A stretch of DNA of 64,000 nucleotides from Melieria omissa (taxonomy: Eukaryota; Arthropoda; Insecta; Diptera; Ulidiidae). Position numbers and translations under genes: made by a program. Position 1 is the first letter of the stretch. Each line of letters starts with the position of its first letter. Location of the stretch: contig OZ020267.1 of assembly GCA_963971225.1 (NCBI GenBank), positions 88,029,648-88,093,647 on the forward strand, written 5' to 3'. The notes under the pieces were generated by a model that did no database searches, was not told the DNA's origin, and saw nothing but the letters and a program-made list of their open reading frames with translations. This document shows, piece after piece, positions 1 to 10,546 of this stretch.

Positions 1-384
1 CGCCACATGGACAACCTCTTACGGTCTCTTCCATACGCAGCCTGTTTTATCGACGAACTGATCATATTTTCTAATTCCGTTGAGGAGCATGCCGAACATC
101 TCCGCTGCGTGTTTGAAATTCTACGCCAGAATAAGCTCTCAATCAATCTCACGAAGTGCAGATTTGGCAAAACCGAACTAGTGTACCTGGACTACATTGT
201 CAACCAACATGAGTACTGGCCTCCTGCTGACAAAGTAGATGCCATCGTGTCGTATCCAAAGCCCGAGACTGTCGCCGATCTCAGGCGATTCTTGGGTATG
301 CTAAATTATTTCCGTCGTTGCATCCAACAAGCAGCAGCGACTCAGGCCCCGCTTAATGAATATTTGAAGAACGCCAAGAACTAG
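1..384 (+). pseudogene. gypsy-1 reverse transcriptase, C-terminal part
   Basis: The frame reads as the palm and thumb of a Ty3/gypsy reverse transcriptase. The catalytic box that should read Y/F-x-D-D here reads FIDE (about residues 14-17 of the open frame), so the second aspartate has become glutamate. The downstream segment with LRRFLGMLNYFRR is the normal link between RT and RNase H in this family. The frame stops at a TAG at 382-384, inside what should be a continuous polyprotein. The start is upstream of the window. The altered active site and the stop make it a pseudogene. Confidence 0.85.
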
Positions 385-2000
385 GACAAGCGGAGGATAG
401 AATGGATACCTGTTGCAGAAAAGGCCTTTGCGGAGTGTAAAAATAGCATCGCCACTGCCACCAGGAACGCATTCATCGCACCAAGAGCACCCTTGGCCCT
501 CCACCGACGCATCGGACTTTGCAATTGGCGCATCCCTTGAACAGTTGCAAGATAATGTCTGGGGACCGGTGGGATTTTTCTCACGTAAATTGAGCCAAGC
601 TGAACAACGATATAGTATTATGACCGCGAGCTGCTCGCTGTCTTTGCTGCTATAAAGTTTTTTCGACATCACCTGGAAGGCCGCAAATTTGTCATCAAAA
701 CCGACCACCGTCCTCTCATCTACGCCTTCTCCCAGCGAGCTGACAAAGCCTCCTCGAGACAGCTAAGGCAGCTGGACTACATTTCGCAATTCGACGCCGA
801 AATTATCCACGTTAAAGGTGAAGAGAACGCAGCAGCCGATGCGCTTTCGCGCATTAATGAAATTTGTATGCCGACGAGTCTACCAATCAGCCCAACAGGA
901 CGACAACCAGCTCGCTGAAGTCAAGCAAGACACTTCACTTAAACTGCAGCGGCTGGCAATACAAGACTGTCATGTTTACTGTGACATTTCGTCTGGCCGC
1001 CTGCGACCGTATATTCCGACAAGCCTCCGGCGGCAAGCATTCAACATAGTGCACAGCTCTTCACACCCAAGTGGCCGCGTAACAGCTCGTCATCTCAAAG
1101 AGAAGTTCGTGTGGCCCGGTATCAAGAAGGACGCACTACAATGGTGTCGTGAATGCATCGCCTGTCAGAAGTCCAAAGTCAGCCGGCATAATCGACTCAT
1201 ACCTGAGCACATTAGCATCCCCGATGATCGCTTCGACCACATACACATAGACCTGATTTACCTTCCAGCCGTCAACAAATGAAGGTATTGCCTAACTATA
1301 ATTGACCGTTTTTCCAGGTGGCCTGTTGCAGTGCCGCTGGAAGACATGGAAGCAAGAACAGTAGCATCAGCGCTCTAAGCCAATTGGATCTGCTCCTATG
1401 GGACACCTCTTACTATAACGACAGACCAGGGTCAGCAATTCGAGTCCGCACTTTTCACGGCATTGGCCAAAGTTATCGGTGCTCGTATCATCCACACCAC
1501 TCCCTACCACCCCCAAGCGAATGGAATGGTGGAGCGATTCCATCGCACTTTAAAAGCAGCTCTAATGTGTCACGCACCCACCCCCTGGCCGGAAATCCTG
1601 CCAACAGTACTCCTCGGATTGCGGTCATGCCTGAAAGAAGATTTAAACGCTTCCCCTGCCGAGCTTCTCTTCGGTGCGCCTATTCGGTTGCCAGGAAAGT
1701 TCTTCGCAGCCGAAGACCAACCGAAGACCTAGCTCGGAGCTGTTCCTGGAAAAGCATAGGGAGCACATGCAGAAACTACGCCCAACAACGACTGCTCACC
1801 ACGCCAAATCACGCTATTTCATACTTAAGGATCTGTATACCTGCAGCCACGTTTTTCGCAGAGTTGACGCCGTCCGAAAGCCATTGGAGCCCCCCTACAC
1901 AGGCCCCCATGAGATATTACGCCGTCTCAACGACCGTGTATTTGTCGTACGCATTAACGGTATCGAGAAAGCTGTGTCCGTCGACTGTCTTAAACCGGCG
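385..2000 (+). pseudogene. gypsy-1 RNase H and integrase remnants
   Basis: Homology continues through several frames. RNase H pieces (TDASDFAIG, then KTDHRPL, then AADALSRI) end near 855. Integrase follows: an HHCC zinc module (VHSSSHPSGR to CRECIACQ, about 1048-1165), a core with an aspartate in IHIDLIYLP, a second in TTDQGQQFES (about 1430), and the glutamate in PQANGMVERFHR (about 1515-1545). A TGA after VNK near 1282 and at least two frameshifts interrupt it. The pol frame reaches a conserved LKPA motif at 1990-2000, where the Transib element begins; it resumes after 4183. Family membership is clear and function is lost. Confidence 0.85.
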
Positions 2001-4183
2001 CACAGTGGCTCAATTTGTCATTTCAGGTTGCAAAATTAATAACTCCTGAACGAATAGAGATAATTGGAAAATTTTTTTTGCTGTTGATTAGAAATTCATC
2101 AGGCTATTGTATTTTCAAAAACTAGATCGAGTTACAGGGTGCTACGTAATACTTTGCCAAAGTTCGGCTTACTGTAAATAATAATAATGCGAGCTACAAT
2201 GATTTTAGTTTAGTTTTAGTTGCAAAATTAATGAAAATGCATTAAAAAAGATGAAAAGTAATAAGAAATTTAAGAAATAAGCTGAAAGAGTCAAATTTAA
2301 AGATACAAATTAATAAATTTCGCTTTCAAAATTAGAACCAGAATTCGGGAAATTTACGTAAACACTCAATTTTTGTTGGACAATCCTAAGTTCAAAAACA
2401 ATGCTAAAGCTTCATTAGGACTATATTTGAGCGGTAGCACATTGCGTGGGTTGGGAATACTGTTTTTAATTCTTTTAACACGATCTGAGTTTGCTGGTAA
2501 AACTGCTTTCACTATAATGCCTTTAATTTTCTCCTGATCCTTATTTTATTTTATGGTCAAAGCTTTTGAAAAGTGGGTGGTAATTATTTTCCCCGTTGCC
2601 TCCATAAGCTTCCTTGTTTTAGTGAATGACGCACAGTCCTGAATTGACTTTTTCGGCCTTCCTTTTGCCGCCTTTGATGTCGATGGTTGGTCATCGCTTA
2701 TGCTACATGCATCTCCTGCATCGAAGTAAATTGTTTTTTCCAACCACTCCTCATTATTCTGGACAAAATTGAATTTGGTACGGTTTGCCGCAATCCATTT
2801 CAACTTGATAGTGCGATAAGTCCTGGATATCTTCTTTTTAGTCGTAGATATGTTGGCTGCAGGCAAACTTCCTTCGACGTAACCAATTTCTTCAGTGACA
2901 GCCAGAACGAACTTCTCCCTTGTCCTCGAAATAGTAAATATTTCAAACAGCTTCGAATTTTTTAAGAACGTCTTTGTGCTTCTTCTTCGGTTTAGTTGCA
3001 GTGGCGGAGTTGAAGTCTTGTCTAGTTCAAATTAAATTCGAAACTAACTTCACTTACTCCAAACTCCTTTATTTATAAGTAGGATTTGCATATGCATTCA
3101 AATAGCAGGTACTAAGCTTCTAGTACTAGCAGGTACCTAAACAGTTGTTAGGTTTTCCCGCGTTGTGGGATTTTTGGGGGTGGGTTTTAGACAGTGCACA
3201 TAGATATAAGTCTGCTTTTTGTTTTCAATAACTAATTGTTTCATTGGCGCGGTTCAACTAAAATACTACTGGCGACTGACTGAGTTTTGCTCAAATTAAA
3301 AAAAAAATTTTATGACAGACACAGTGTTAGTATTTTGTTAAAAACAAAAGCATTACATCAAAGGATACACGACAGCTGATTGCCGGAAATGAAAGCCAAC
3401 TTGTTTTTCGTACATGCGAACTGCGCATCCAGCAAAAGTACTCTTTACTTCGAGCTTACAGCAATATACGCAAAAAAAAAAGTCGGCTCAATATGGAGTT
3501 GCAAGCTTGTATCACATCTTAAATGAAGCCAAAATCCAAATTTGCATGCCCTGGCAACGATTATAATCGCGTGTAATTGATTCACTATCAAAATCTTGAC
3601 GAACTTGTTCGAACGCACGCACCCGAAAGCACAAAATTGCGCGAGGTGGCCACAGAAAAATCGCTGTAAAATCCAGTCGGGCAAAATCGGGCACCCGATC
3701 TCTTCAGGGCAGTACTCACAGAAGACTAGTGAACAATTTTCCCAAAGACGGAACCGTGGCACTTATGGCCTTTTTTTTTAAACTCTATCGAAAGTTCAAA
3801 AAGTGTGATAAAAACAGTGCTTCAAGTGAGTGGCTATGAAAAGACAACAACAACAACCAACTTTTTTTTTCTATATTTAATTATTTACTACAAATGCCTT
3901 CTTTTACGATGCTGGTGCAAAAAGTTTCAATTAATTTGCTCCTTTCCGTATTTTAAAACTTCAGCTTTGCCGAAAAAGTGCAAATTGCTGATATTATTTC
4001 ACACTCTAAAAATTGCTCAACTTTGACGGGCTCTACAAGCAAAACTATTTGTCCAATTTAGTTAAGGTTTTCGGATTTCTTAAACCCAAACATTTATCTA
4101 TCGGACAAGTATAACAGTTTCCCCCAAATCGAACATGACAAAATCGACTTTTGCAACCTACGCCGGCAGAATCAGCCACTGTG
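2001..4183 (-). mobile_element. Transib-type element with 5-bp TSD (Transib-1)
   Basis: The ends are inverted: the left end begins CACAGTGGCT and the right end finishes with its complement AGCCACTGTG. The 5-bp GC-rich duplication CGGCG lies immediately outside both ends (1996-2000 and 4184-4188). Removing the element and one CGGCG rejoins the gypsy pol frame at LKPA-FVV. A heptamer CACAGTG and a 5-bp GC-rich TSD are diagnostic of the Transib superfamily. Only an N-terminal coding remnant is seen inside, so the 2,183-bp copy is probably non-autonomous. Both ends repeat a second block (AGGTTGCAAAA) at the same distance from the heptamer. Confidence 0.85.
2546..2866 (-). pseudogene. Transib-like transposase N-terminal remnant
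   Basis: A 106-codon minus-strand open frame inside Transib-1. It has a helical leader with KLKWIAANRTKFNF and NNEEWLEKTIYFD, a linker QPSTSK, and a basic block GRPKKSIQDC-TKTRK. The Transib pseudogene at 52430-54480 has the same order: GRLRQYWVACHRIKATFEKK, then KPSTSRGRSP, then DESCDKTKRRK. The match is to layout and motifs, not to long identity. No catalytic core follows within the element, so the rest has been deleted. An independent small protein is possible but less likely given the position inside Transib-type ends. Confidence 0.55.
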
Positions 4184-4355
4184 CGGCGTTCGTGGTCAAA
4201 CAGGATCAACATCAGCAGGACAACACGTTGGACCCCATGGGTAACATCCTACTGTCAAACACTATGGACAGACCACTTCGAACATATGCCAGAAAACCAC
4301 AAAAATCGGTATCGTTCGCCGCCTCTACCGGCTATCTCTCTGAGAAGGGGGTACC
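4184..4355 (+). pseudogene. gypsy-1 pol C-terminal tail
   Basis: The frame that enters Transib-1 at LKPA resumes here as FVVKQDQHQQDN and runs to the LTR without a stop. A basic Arg/Lys-rich tail (PLRTYARKPQ) lies before the polypurine tract at 4341-4350. This is the usual place for the integrase C-terminal tail in Ty3/gypsy elements. The apparent start codon at 4135 lies in the Transib terminus and is an artefact of the insertion. Confidence 0.75.
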
Positions 4356-4570
4356 TGTGGCGGCAATGCCCTCTCTAAATGTAATGCTGGCAATGCTGTC
4401 TGTCAGCAACTCAGCAAATTTAAACACAACGAAATGTTTTTATAGTAGTAGGCCGTGCGCTGCAGTCGCGCCGGCAACCGTTATTCCGTTTGCATCATTT
4501 TATAATAAAAGAGAAGTTGTTACAACGTGCAAGCTCGCGTTTCATTTCGTTAGAGGCAACTAGCCCTACA
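4356..4570 (+). repeat. gypsy-1 3' LTR
   Basis: The LTR starts TGTGGCGGC directly after a purine tract and ends CCCTACA. It contains a tataataaaa signal near 4500 suited to polyadenylation. It is 215 bp long. The 5' LTR is outside the window, so identity between the LTRs cannot be checked. The right boundary is where RNase H coding of LINE-1 begins on the minus strand. Confidence 0.7.
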
Positions 4571-5350
4571 CACGTTCGTTGCGCCATCTATTGTTCGCTT
4601 TGCTCAAGTATACCTTTCCAAGGTGTAGCTTGCAAGTGGTGAGTGGTATTCCCACTGCCTCCATAGCGCTGATGTGTTGCTGCTCCGTGCCTGCTCTTGC
4701 CAGCTCATCGGCTATACAATTACCCTCTATGTCCTTGTGCCCAGGCACCCAGCAGAGGTGGACTCTGTACTGCACTGAAATCTCATTGAGAGATTTGCGA
4801 CAGTGAAGGGCGGTTTTAGAACGGGGGTGAGCGCTCAAGAGAGCTTGTATTGCTGCCTGGCTGTCGGTGTAAATAGTGACGTCCCTGTAGGATATCATAT
4901 TAACTCTGAGCCAGTCAGCTGCCTGGCTAATGGCCGTGAGTTCGGCTTGGAAAACACTGCAATGATCCGGTAGTCGGAATGATAGTCTGAGGTCCTGGTT
5001 TTTGCAGTATACACCGCTGCCGACCTTTTCATTCATCTTTGAGCCGTCTGTGTAGAAGGTAGCCATATTGTAGGCCTCTTCTGGCAGCTCGGGATCTTAG
5101 CACTAAAAAGTGGTCTTGATGGTGGTTTGGGGATACTATAGTCAATCTCCGTTACATTGCATGGAATTCTGTTGACTATGGTAGCGTGTCCTACATCGGT
5201 TCTTGACCACGGTAGGATCGCGTTGAGTCTAGCCGCAGAACAACTCGCCATAAACTCACCATATATGTCTATGGGGGGCAAGTGGAGAAGGGGTTCCAGG
5301 GCTTTGGTTGACGTCGTCTTGATGGCTCCTGTGATAAGCAGGGCTGCCAT
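4571..5350 (-). pseudogene. LINE-1 ORF2 RNase H domain and RT-RNase H connector
   Basis: From 5350 downward the connector runs into an RNase H fold with YTDGSK (first Asp), FQAELTAI (Glu), YTDSQAA (Asp) and CWVPGHKDIEGN-ADELAR (the last acidic site), all expected for a catalytically competent domain. A frameshift near 5060-5080 separates connector and domain. The frame ends NRWRNERV where the gypsy-1 LTR starts. The C-terminal Cys/His segment usual after RNase H is therefore not in the window. Confidence 0.85.
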
Positions 5351-5353
5351 CCT

Positions 5354-6500
5354 TTAGACCTTGGTAAGCTGGCTCACGTATGTGGACTTGCTCAGGGCTG
5401 TCCACCAGACTGTGACGCCAAACGTGAGGATTGGCCTAATTACCGCAGTGTAAAGCGAATGGATAGCTCGCGGTTTTAGTCCCCAGCTTCTGCTGATAGC
5501 CCTTTTACACATGTAAAGAGCTGTTGTTGCCTTCTGGATACGGTTTTTAATGTTGGGTTTCCAGGTTAGCTTCCGATCTAGGATGGTACCTAAGAACTTG
5601 ACTTTGTCCGTGGGTCGGAGGAGAGTGCCATTTAGAATGGGTGGACTGAACCGCGGAATTATATGCTTCTTCGTGAAAAGTATAAGTTCCGTCTTTGCAG
5701 CGTTAACACCCAGTCCACAGCCCCTCGCCCACGACGAGAGTGTATTTAGAGCCCCCTGTATGAGGTCACTCAAAGTCTCGACAAACTTCCCTGATACCAG
5801 GAGAGCGATGTCGTCAGCGTACGCCACCACGTGGCAATTGGAGGCCGATAGCCTCATGATGAGAGGATTAACTGTAAGATTCCAGAGCAGGGGCGATAGA
5901 ACCCCACCCTGGGGGGTACCTCTCGACACAAAACGGATGACTCTGGTGTCGCCAAGCTCTGTAAATATTTCCCTTCTTCTCAGGAGGTTGCCGATCAAGC
6001 ATATTAGCCGGTTATTCAGCTTCAGGTCGGTCAAAGCCGCTATAGTAGCTTCCGGCTGAATGTTGTTGAAGGCTCCTTCTATATCGAGGAAAGCCGCCAG
6101 CGTATATTCCTTGAGTGAAAGTGACCTCTCCACTCTATGGACCAGGTCATGGAGAGCCGTCTTGCCCTTAGTGTATGTATGCTGGAGTTCCGAGATTCCG
6201 TGAGGGTCAATTGTCTGACGAATGTAGGAATCTAGCAGTTTTTCCAAAGTTTTCAAGAGAAAGGAAGTTAGGCTTATCGGCCGAAAGTCCTTTGCGGTGA
6301 CATGGCAGCTTCTTCCCCCTTTGGGGATGAAGACTACTTTCGCTCTGTTCCATTTTCGTGGTACGTAGGCGAGTCCAATGCATGCCTTAAAGATCTTGAT
6401 TAACCATGGAACTAGCAGGGTCCTTGCCTGCTTCAGTTCCTCTGGCGTGATTCCGTCTGGACCCGGTGCTTTATGCGAGTCCAGGCTGTCGATGGCCTAC
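5354..6500 (-). pseudogene. LINE-1 ORF2 reverse transcriptase
   Basis: The domain starts near 6490 with SHKAPGPDGITPEEL, continues through FIPKGG and DFRPISLTSF, then has the metal-binding FLDIEGAFNN, the TPQGGVLSPLLWNL box and the catalytic AYADDIALL, followed by the thumb with KVKFLGTILDRKLTWKPN. All RT motifs are intact. A frameshift near 6485 separates RT from the upstream linker, and a stop near 5354 precedes the connector. It would prime reverse transcription at nicked target DNA; here it is a pseudogene because ORF2 is broken. Confidence 0.88.
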
Positions 6501-7264
6501 ACTTATTGCGACGTCGCTAAAGTCATGGTCTGATGGTGCGCCTGGATCGGTACAGTCTACCGGAGAGACAGTGTTACCCGGAAAGTGTGTGTCGGTAAGG
6601 AGCTCAAGGGTTTCAGAGCTCGAGCTGGTCCAATCTCCATCTGTGGTTTGTATTGAACCCAAATACGTTGGACTAGTTGATAGGATTCTTCGAAGCCTGC
6701 TGATATCCGATACGTTCTCGACGTTCTCGCAGTAGGCCGACCACGAATTGTGGTTGGCAGATCTGAGTTCGCGCTTGTAGCGTCGAAGGGCCTCCTTGTA
6801 GGATGGCCAGTTATTGTCTGCCTTAGCCCTGTTGAAGAGCTTTCTGCACTCTCGTCGCAAATCAGCGATTTGCGTTGTCCACCAGTGTGGTTTGGGCTTG
6901 CCCCTAGGTATGACCCTAGGGCAGGAAGACTCGGAGGCCTTATTGCAGGCCGTAGTAACAATCTCCATCAGAGCCTCCAGCTCGCCCGTCGAGCAGGGTG
7001 CTGTGGGTTCAGGTGGTTGGAGATTGTGAGCAAGAATTTGTCTATAATTGTCCCAATCCATCAGCCTCAAGTTTCTGAAGGGGGGTGGTTTCGGGACTAG
7101 TACGTTTATGCTAAATAGTATGTAGTTATGGTCTGAGAAAGAGATGTCATTGGACACCTTCCAGTGGCGGACCACATCGGCGTGGTCCTCCGAGACCAGA
7201 GTGATGTCTAGAACCTCCCTTCTGGTAGCCGTCACAAAAGTGGGCTCCCGACCAATATTACATA
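6471..7264 (-). pseudogene. LINE-1 ORF2 endonuclease C-terminal half and linker
   Basis: From the mariner edge (7264) downward the frame reads CNIGREPTFVTATRREVLD, then the catalytic SFSDHNYI of APE-type endonucleases, then a linker rich in Arg and Trp that leads to RT. The frame upstream of the mariner (LASDLYI) joins this one exactly when the mariner and one TA are removed. The linker ends in a frameshift at about 6485. Confidence 0.85.
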
Positions 7265-8550
7265 TCAGGTGTACAACTTTGCTTCCGCCGTTTTTTTCCA
7301 AAATTAAAAGCTTTATTGCGAAAAAGTGCTTACAGATGTATTATTCAAAGTATTGTCCGTCGCTAGCGACAAGTTTCTCCCATCTTTCCGGCAATTTTCG
7401 AATCCCGGCTCGAAAAAAGGAGTCCTCTTTTGACGCTATCCATGAAGCAATCCATTTTTCCAATTCTTCGAAGGATTGAAAATGTTGATCTGCCAGGCCG
7501 TGTGCCATCGAACGGAATAGGTGGAAGTCAGAAGGGGCGACATCTGGGGAATACGGCGGGTGGGGCAAGACTTCCCATTTCAGCGTTTCCAGGTACTTTT
7601 TGACCACTTTTGCGACGTGAGGCCGAGCATTGTCGTGTTGGAGGATGACTTTGTCATGTCGCTCTTGATATTGTGGCCGCTGTTCTTTTAGCGCGCGACT
7701 AAGGCGCATCAGTTGCGTTCGGTAGCGATCTCCTGTGATGGTTTCACCCGGTTTTAAGAGCTCGTAGTAAATCACACCGAGCTGATCCCACCAAATACAA
7801 ATCATAACCTTGGCGCCGTGAATATTCGGTTTTGCCTTCGACGAAGAAGCATGCCCGGGCTTTCCCCATGATTTTCTGCGTTTAGGATTATCGTATCGAA
7901 CCCACTTTTCATCACCGGTGACGATTCGATGTAAAAACCCCTTACGATTTTGTCTTTGAAGCAGTTGCTCACATACAAATAGACGGCGCTCGATGTCCCT
8001 CGGTTTCAACTCGTACGGCACCCAGTTTCCTTCTTTCTGAATCATGCCCAGGGCCTTGAGACGTTTTGAAATGGCTTGCTGACTCACTCCCAACGATTCG
8101 GCAAGCTCTTCTTGGGTTTGGCACGAATCTTCATCAAGCAATGCTTCTAGTTGTTCATCTTTGAAGGTTTTTTCTCTTCCACCACCATGTTTGTCTTCGA
8201 CATCGAAATCACCATTTTTAAAACGTTGAAACCACTCCCGACACGTTCTTTCACTCAGAGCAGCATCACCGTAAGTTTCTGAGAGCATTCGATGCGCTTC
8301 AGCTGCATTTTTTTTCGAATTGTAACAGAAAAGTAAAACTTCCCGCAAATGGCGAGAATTGGGCACATAAACGGATATTTTCGAGCGTGAATAATACGAA
8401 AACAAGAACAACTGTCACTGAAACGGCGATGACAATTCGTTAGGCACTGTCCACACTCACTTTAAAGGCATTACCATCTATGTATTTCAACCAGCCTCAG
8501 CCGGTACAGCCACCTATCGGAAAACGGCGGAAGCAAAGTTGTGCACCTTA
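7265..8550 (-). mobile_element. mariner element (DD34D), apparently full length
   Basis: The terminal inverted repeats begin TCAGGTGTACAACTTTGC on the left and, read inward, TAAGGTGCACAACTTTGC on the right, and continue through TTCCGCCGTTTT. Both ends are flanked by TA (7263-7264 and 8551-8552), the expected target duplication. The length of 1,286 bp matches full-length mariners. It carries one uninterrupted transposase. Its removal restores the LINE-1 endonuclease frame, so it is younger than LINE-1. Confidence 0.95.
7341..8411 (-). CDS. mariner transposase, intact
   Basis: A 356-aa open frame with no stops. The N-terminal half holds two helix-turn-helix regions (about residues 25-65 around CREWFQRFKNGDF, and 90-125 around ESLGVSQQAISKRLKALG). 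The WVPYEL linker follows. The catalytic triad is in TGDEKWV, HDNARPH and YSPDVAPSDFHLF, with 34 residues between the second and third Asp, so it is a DD34D mariner rather than a DD37D type. It would cut and paste the element at TA sites. The first ATG gives about 15 residues before the usual VPNSR start, so a later start cannot be excluded. Similarity to the cecropia-like subfamily is an impression only. Confidence 0.95.
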   Translation of the reverse strand: MFLFSYYSRSKISVYVPNSRHLREVLLFCYNSKKNAAEAHRMLSETYGDAALSERTCREWFQRFKNGDFDVEDKHGGGREKTFKDEQLEALLDEDSCQTQEELAESLGVSQQAISKRLKALGMIQKEGNWVPYELKPRDIERRLFVCEQLLQRQNRKGFLHRIVTGDEKWVRYDNPKRRKSWGKPGHASSSKAKPNIHGAKVMICIWWDQLGVIYYELLKPGETITGDRYRTQLMRLSRALKEQRPQYQERHDKVILQHDNARPHVAKVVKKYLETLKWEVLPHPPYSPDVAPSDFHLFRSMAHGLADQHFQSFEELEKWIASWIASKEDSFFRAGIRKLPERWEKLVASDGQYFE

Positions 8551-8552
8551 TA

Positions 8553-9060
8553 TATAAAGGTCAGATGCGAGAATGAAATCAAAACGAGACACCTCTCTCG
8601 TTGGTGTCCGTGCTGCCCCACATCTGGTGGTGGGCATTAGCGTCCGAGCCTATCACCAGGATCGCGCCGTCTTTGCTCGCTGCTTGGACTTCCGGCGCCG
8701 GTACCACGATGTGGTCATGGGCCATGTAGGCGGAGAGAATCCAGACTGGCTTTCTGCCTTGCTCTAGGCATATGGCAGTGGTGTCTGCTGTTGCTAAATT
8801 TGGAAAGGAAGAAAAATTGTAGTTTCCTACAAATTAAAATGCACGATCTGGGTCGGCCATTACCTTGGGTGTAGACCACAGTGTGTGTGGAGGAGCCTAA
8901 CCCGCAAACCCTGTCGGCTACCGTCCAGGGCTCTTGGATTAGGACAATGTCCTCCCCCCTTTGATGTAGGTGGAGGACGAGGGCGACCGAGGCCGCTTTA
9001 GATCGGTGCAGATTGACCTGCACCACCTGGATCGTCCGTGGGTCCGGTTTGCTGGGCACT
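8553..9060 (-). pseudogene. LINE-1 ORF2 endonuclease N-terminal half
   Basis: The APE-like endonuclease opens with VQVNLHRSKAAS, then DIVLIQEPW (the catalytic Glu) and RPRSCIL. After a degenerate stretch (about 8700-8830) it reads GSDANAHHQMWGS, the Asp/Asn box. A one-base shift near 8585 puts LASDLYI into the frame that continues beyond the mariner. It would nick chromosomal DNA for target-primed reverse transcription. It is inactive because of the frameshifts and the mariner. Confidence 0.82.
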
Positions 9061-10546
9061 GATGACCGTTGTGTCAGCACCCTCTGGCTCAGAGGCCAGA
9101 AGATCGTCTTCGTCGCCATCAGCGGTCCATCTGCCGAAAAAGCGACCCACCATGGACGAGACGGATTGCATGTCGGAATCGGACTGCATTTCGCAGTCCG
9201 TCCCCGAGGGGTGGCGTTCGAAGGCCGGAATGTCGGATTTTTCTACAGCGGCGTCGGACGATGTCTTCGCTGCATCCAGCTCATCTTTCCTGTACAACTT
9301 CAGTACAGTGGAGCTGAGGCCGTAGCTGATGACGCCGCCTCTTGCGGTCAGGGGGGGGCTATCGTTTCCTCGTTCAGGATGACGGCGGCGCACCTGGACT
9401 TCCCTTTGGCCTCGCTGACCCTCACTACCTTCCAATCGCTGGTAGGTAGGTTCGGGTTGCTCAGCTGGAGGAGTTCCAGGATCTCTTCCGGTTTCGATGG
9501 CTCCGCTGGAATCCAGGCCCTTGATCTGGACCGATGCGGGATCTCGCTCTTCGGGACTACCTGGAGGTTAGCCCCTGGCCAGATCTCGCCGACCTCAGCT
9601 ATCGCCAGCTTCAGCAGCATTGCAGAGCGTTCCTCGGCGCACGCCATAAGTTTAATGTGGCCCTGGTGCCAGCCGGCGTCGCAACATTCAAGAGCTGGGC
9701 CGGGATTCTTCAAGAGAATACCCTTGTACCCTTTGCAAAGGCTAATCTCCACTGATCTCCACTTATCTGGAGAAATAAACCCGTCAGGGTGTCCCTTGTC
9801 CAGGATCGCCATCATGAGATGATCCTTCAGGACCTCACTGTAGGCCTTGCCTGGCTGTCGAGATGGTTTTGCCCTCTTGGGAGCATGTGCCACCTCGTCA
9901 GAAGACCTCTGTCTCTTGGTAGCCACCGGCTGTCGGCCTACGTGTTTCGCCAGGATCGACTCCGCCCATGCGAGCGATTCTCGTTCCATTGTGGAACGAT
10001 CCTTTTCAGGGATCGCGGTGATTTTGGCGACTAGCTTGGTTGCCGCTCTTTTATCCCGGTAGGCCCTCACGGAAGGCTTCACCTTGGTGGGAGGCCTAGA
10101 GGTGCCAGGGCGCTCGGTGGCGAGTGCGGTGGTGGGAGCGACAGTTCGCGTTGTCGGAACTGAGTCCGTCGCGGGATTAGCTGCAACGGGATGAGGCCCG
10201 TCAGGACGTCTTCCTTCATAAGGGGATGGCGTGACCTGTTGCGGCTGGGTTTTTGAGGGAGGTCCCTTCGAGAGGGAAGCCCTGGGTACCGTGCCGTGCC
10301 TTAATAGGGGCGGCCTAGTTTTAGGCACCAATCTGCTGGTGTCTTGGGGACTCCTGCTGCTGCAAGGATCGCCGAGGGTTGGCGGGGTTTAGTGCCGTGC
10401 CCGGCGGCGGGATCCCTCTTATCCGAGACGGGTGTTGAAGAACTCATCACATCTGGTTCGTGCCGACCACCTACTAACCCACGAGGGGATTTCGGTGGTC
10501 GAAGGAATGGAAGGGGAAGGGTATGTCGCCCATGGCAGAGCCCCAT
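8998..10546 (-). pseudogene. LINE-1 ORF1 (gag-like)
   Basis: The protein starts in the frame at 10546 (MGLCHGRHTLPLP), shifts near 10320, and continues from 10331 as a 327-codon stretch: a Pro/Thr-rich region, a basic helical part, then a conserved block with DHLMMAILDKGHPDGFISPDKW and CCDAGWHQGHIKLMA. A further shift near 9350 leads to an acidic Ser/Asp-rich end (DCEMQSDSDMQS, then SEPEGADTTVIS). LINE-2 ORF1 at 38000-39042 has the same block. No CCHC knuckles are visible. It probably packages the element RNA; that role is inferred from position. Confidence 0.78.

Larger units (their letters stand above)
1..4570 (+). mobile_element. Ty3/gypsy retrotransposon, 3' part (gypsy-1)
   Basis: A decayed Ty3/gypsy element whose 5' end lies left of the window. 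Reverse transcriptase, RNase H and integrase remnants run along the plus strand, followed by a pol tail, a purine-rich tract (gagaaggggg) and a 3' LTR that ends at 4570. A Transib-type element (2001-4183) interrupts pol near its end. The sequence right of 4570 is the RNase H region of a minus-strand LINE, so gypsy-1 appears to have inserted into that LINE. Several frameshifts and stops show that it is dead. Confidence 0.85.

Noticed and set aside
1318..2049. 243-codon frame as a separate protein
   Set aside because: The integrase motifs are in the overlapping frames; this frame has none and is a shadow.
4135..4563. 142-codon open frame as a new gene
   Set aside because: Its first part is Transib-1 terminus, the middle is the gypsy pol tail and the end is LTR. 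The open frame arises by fusion.
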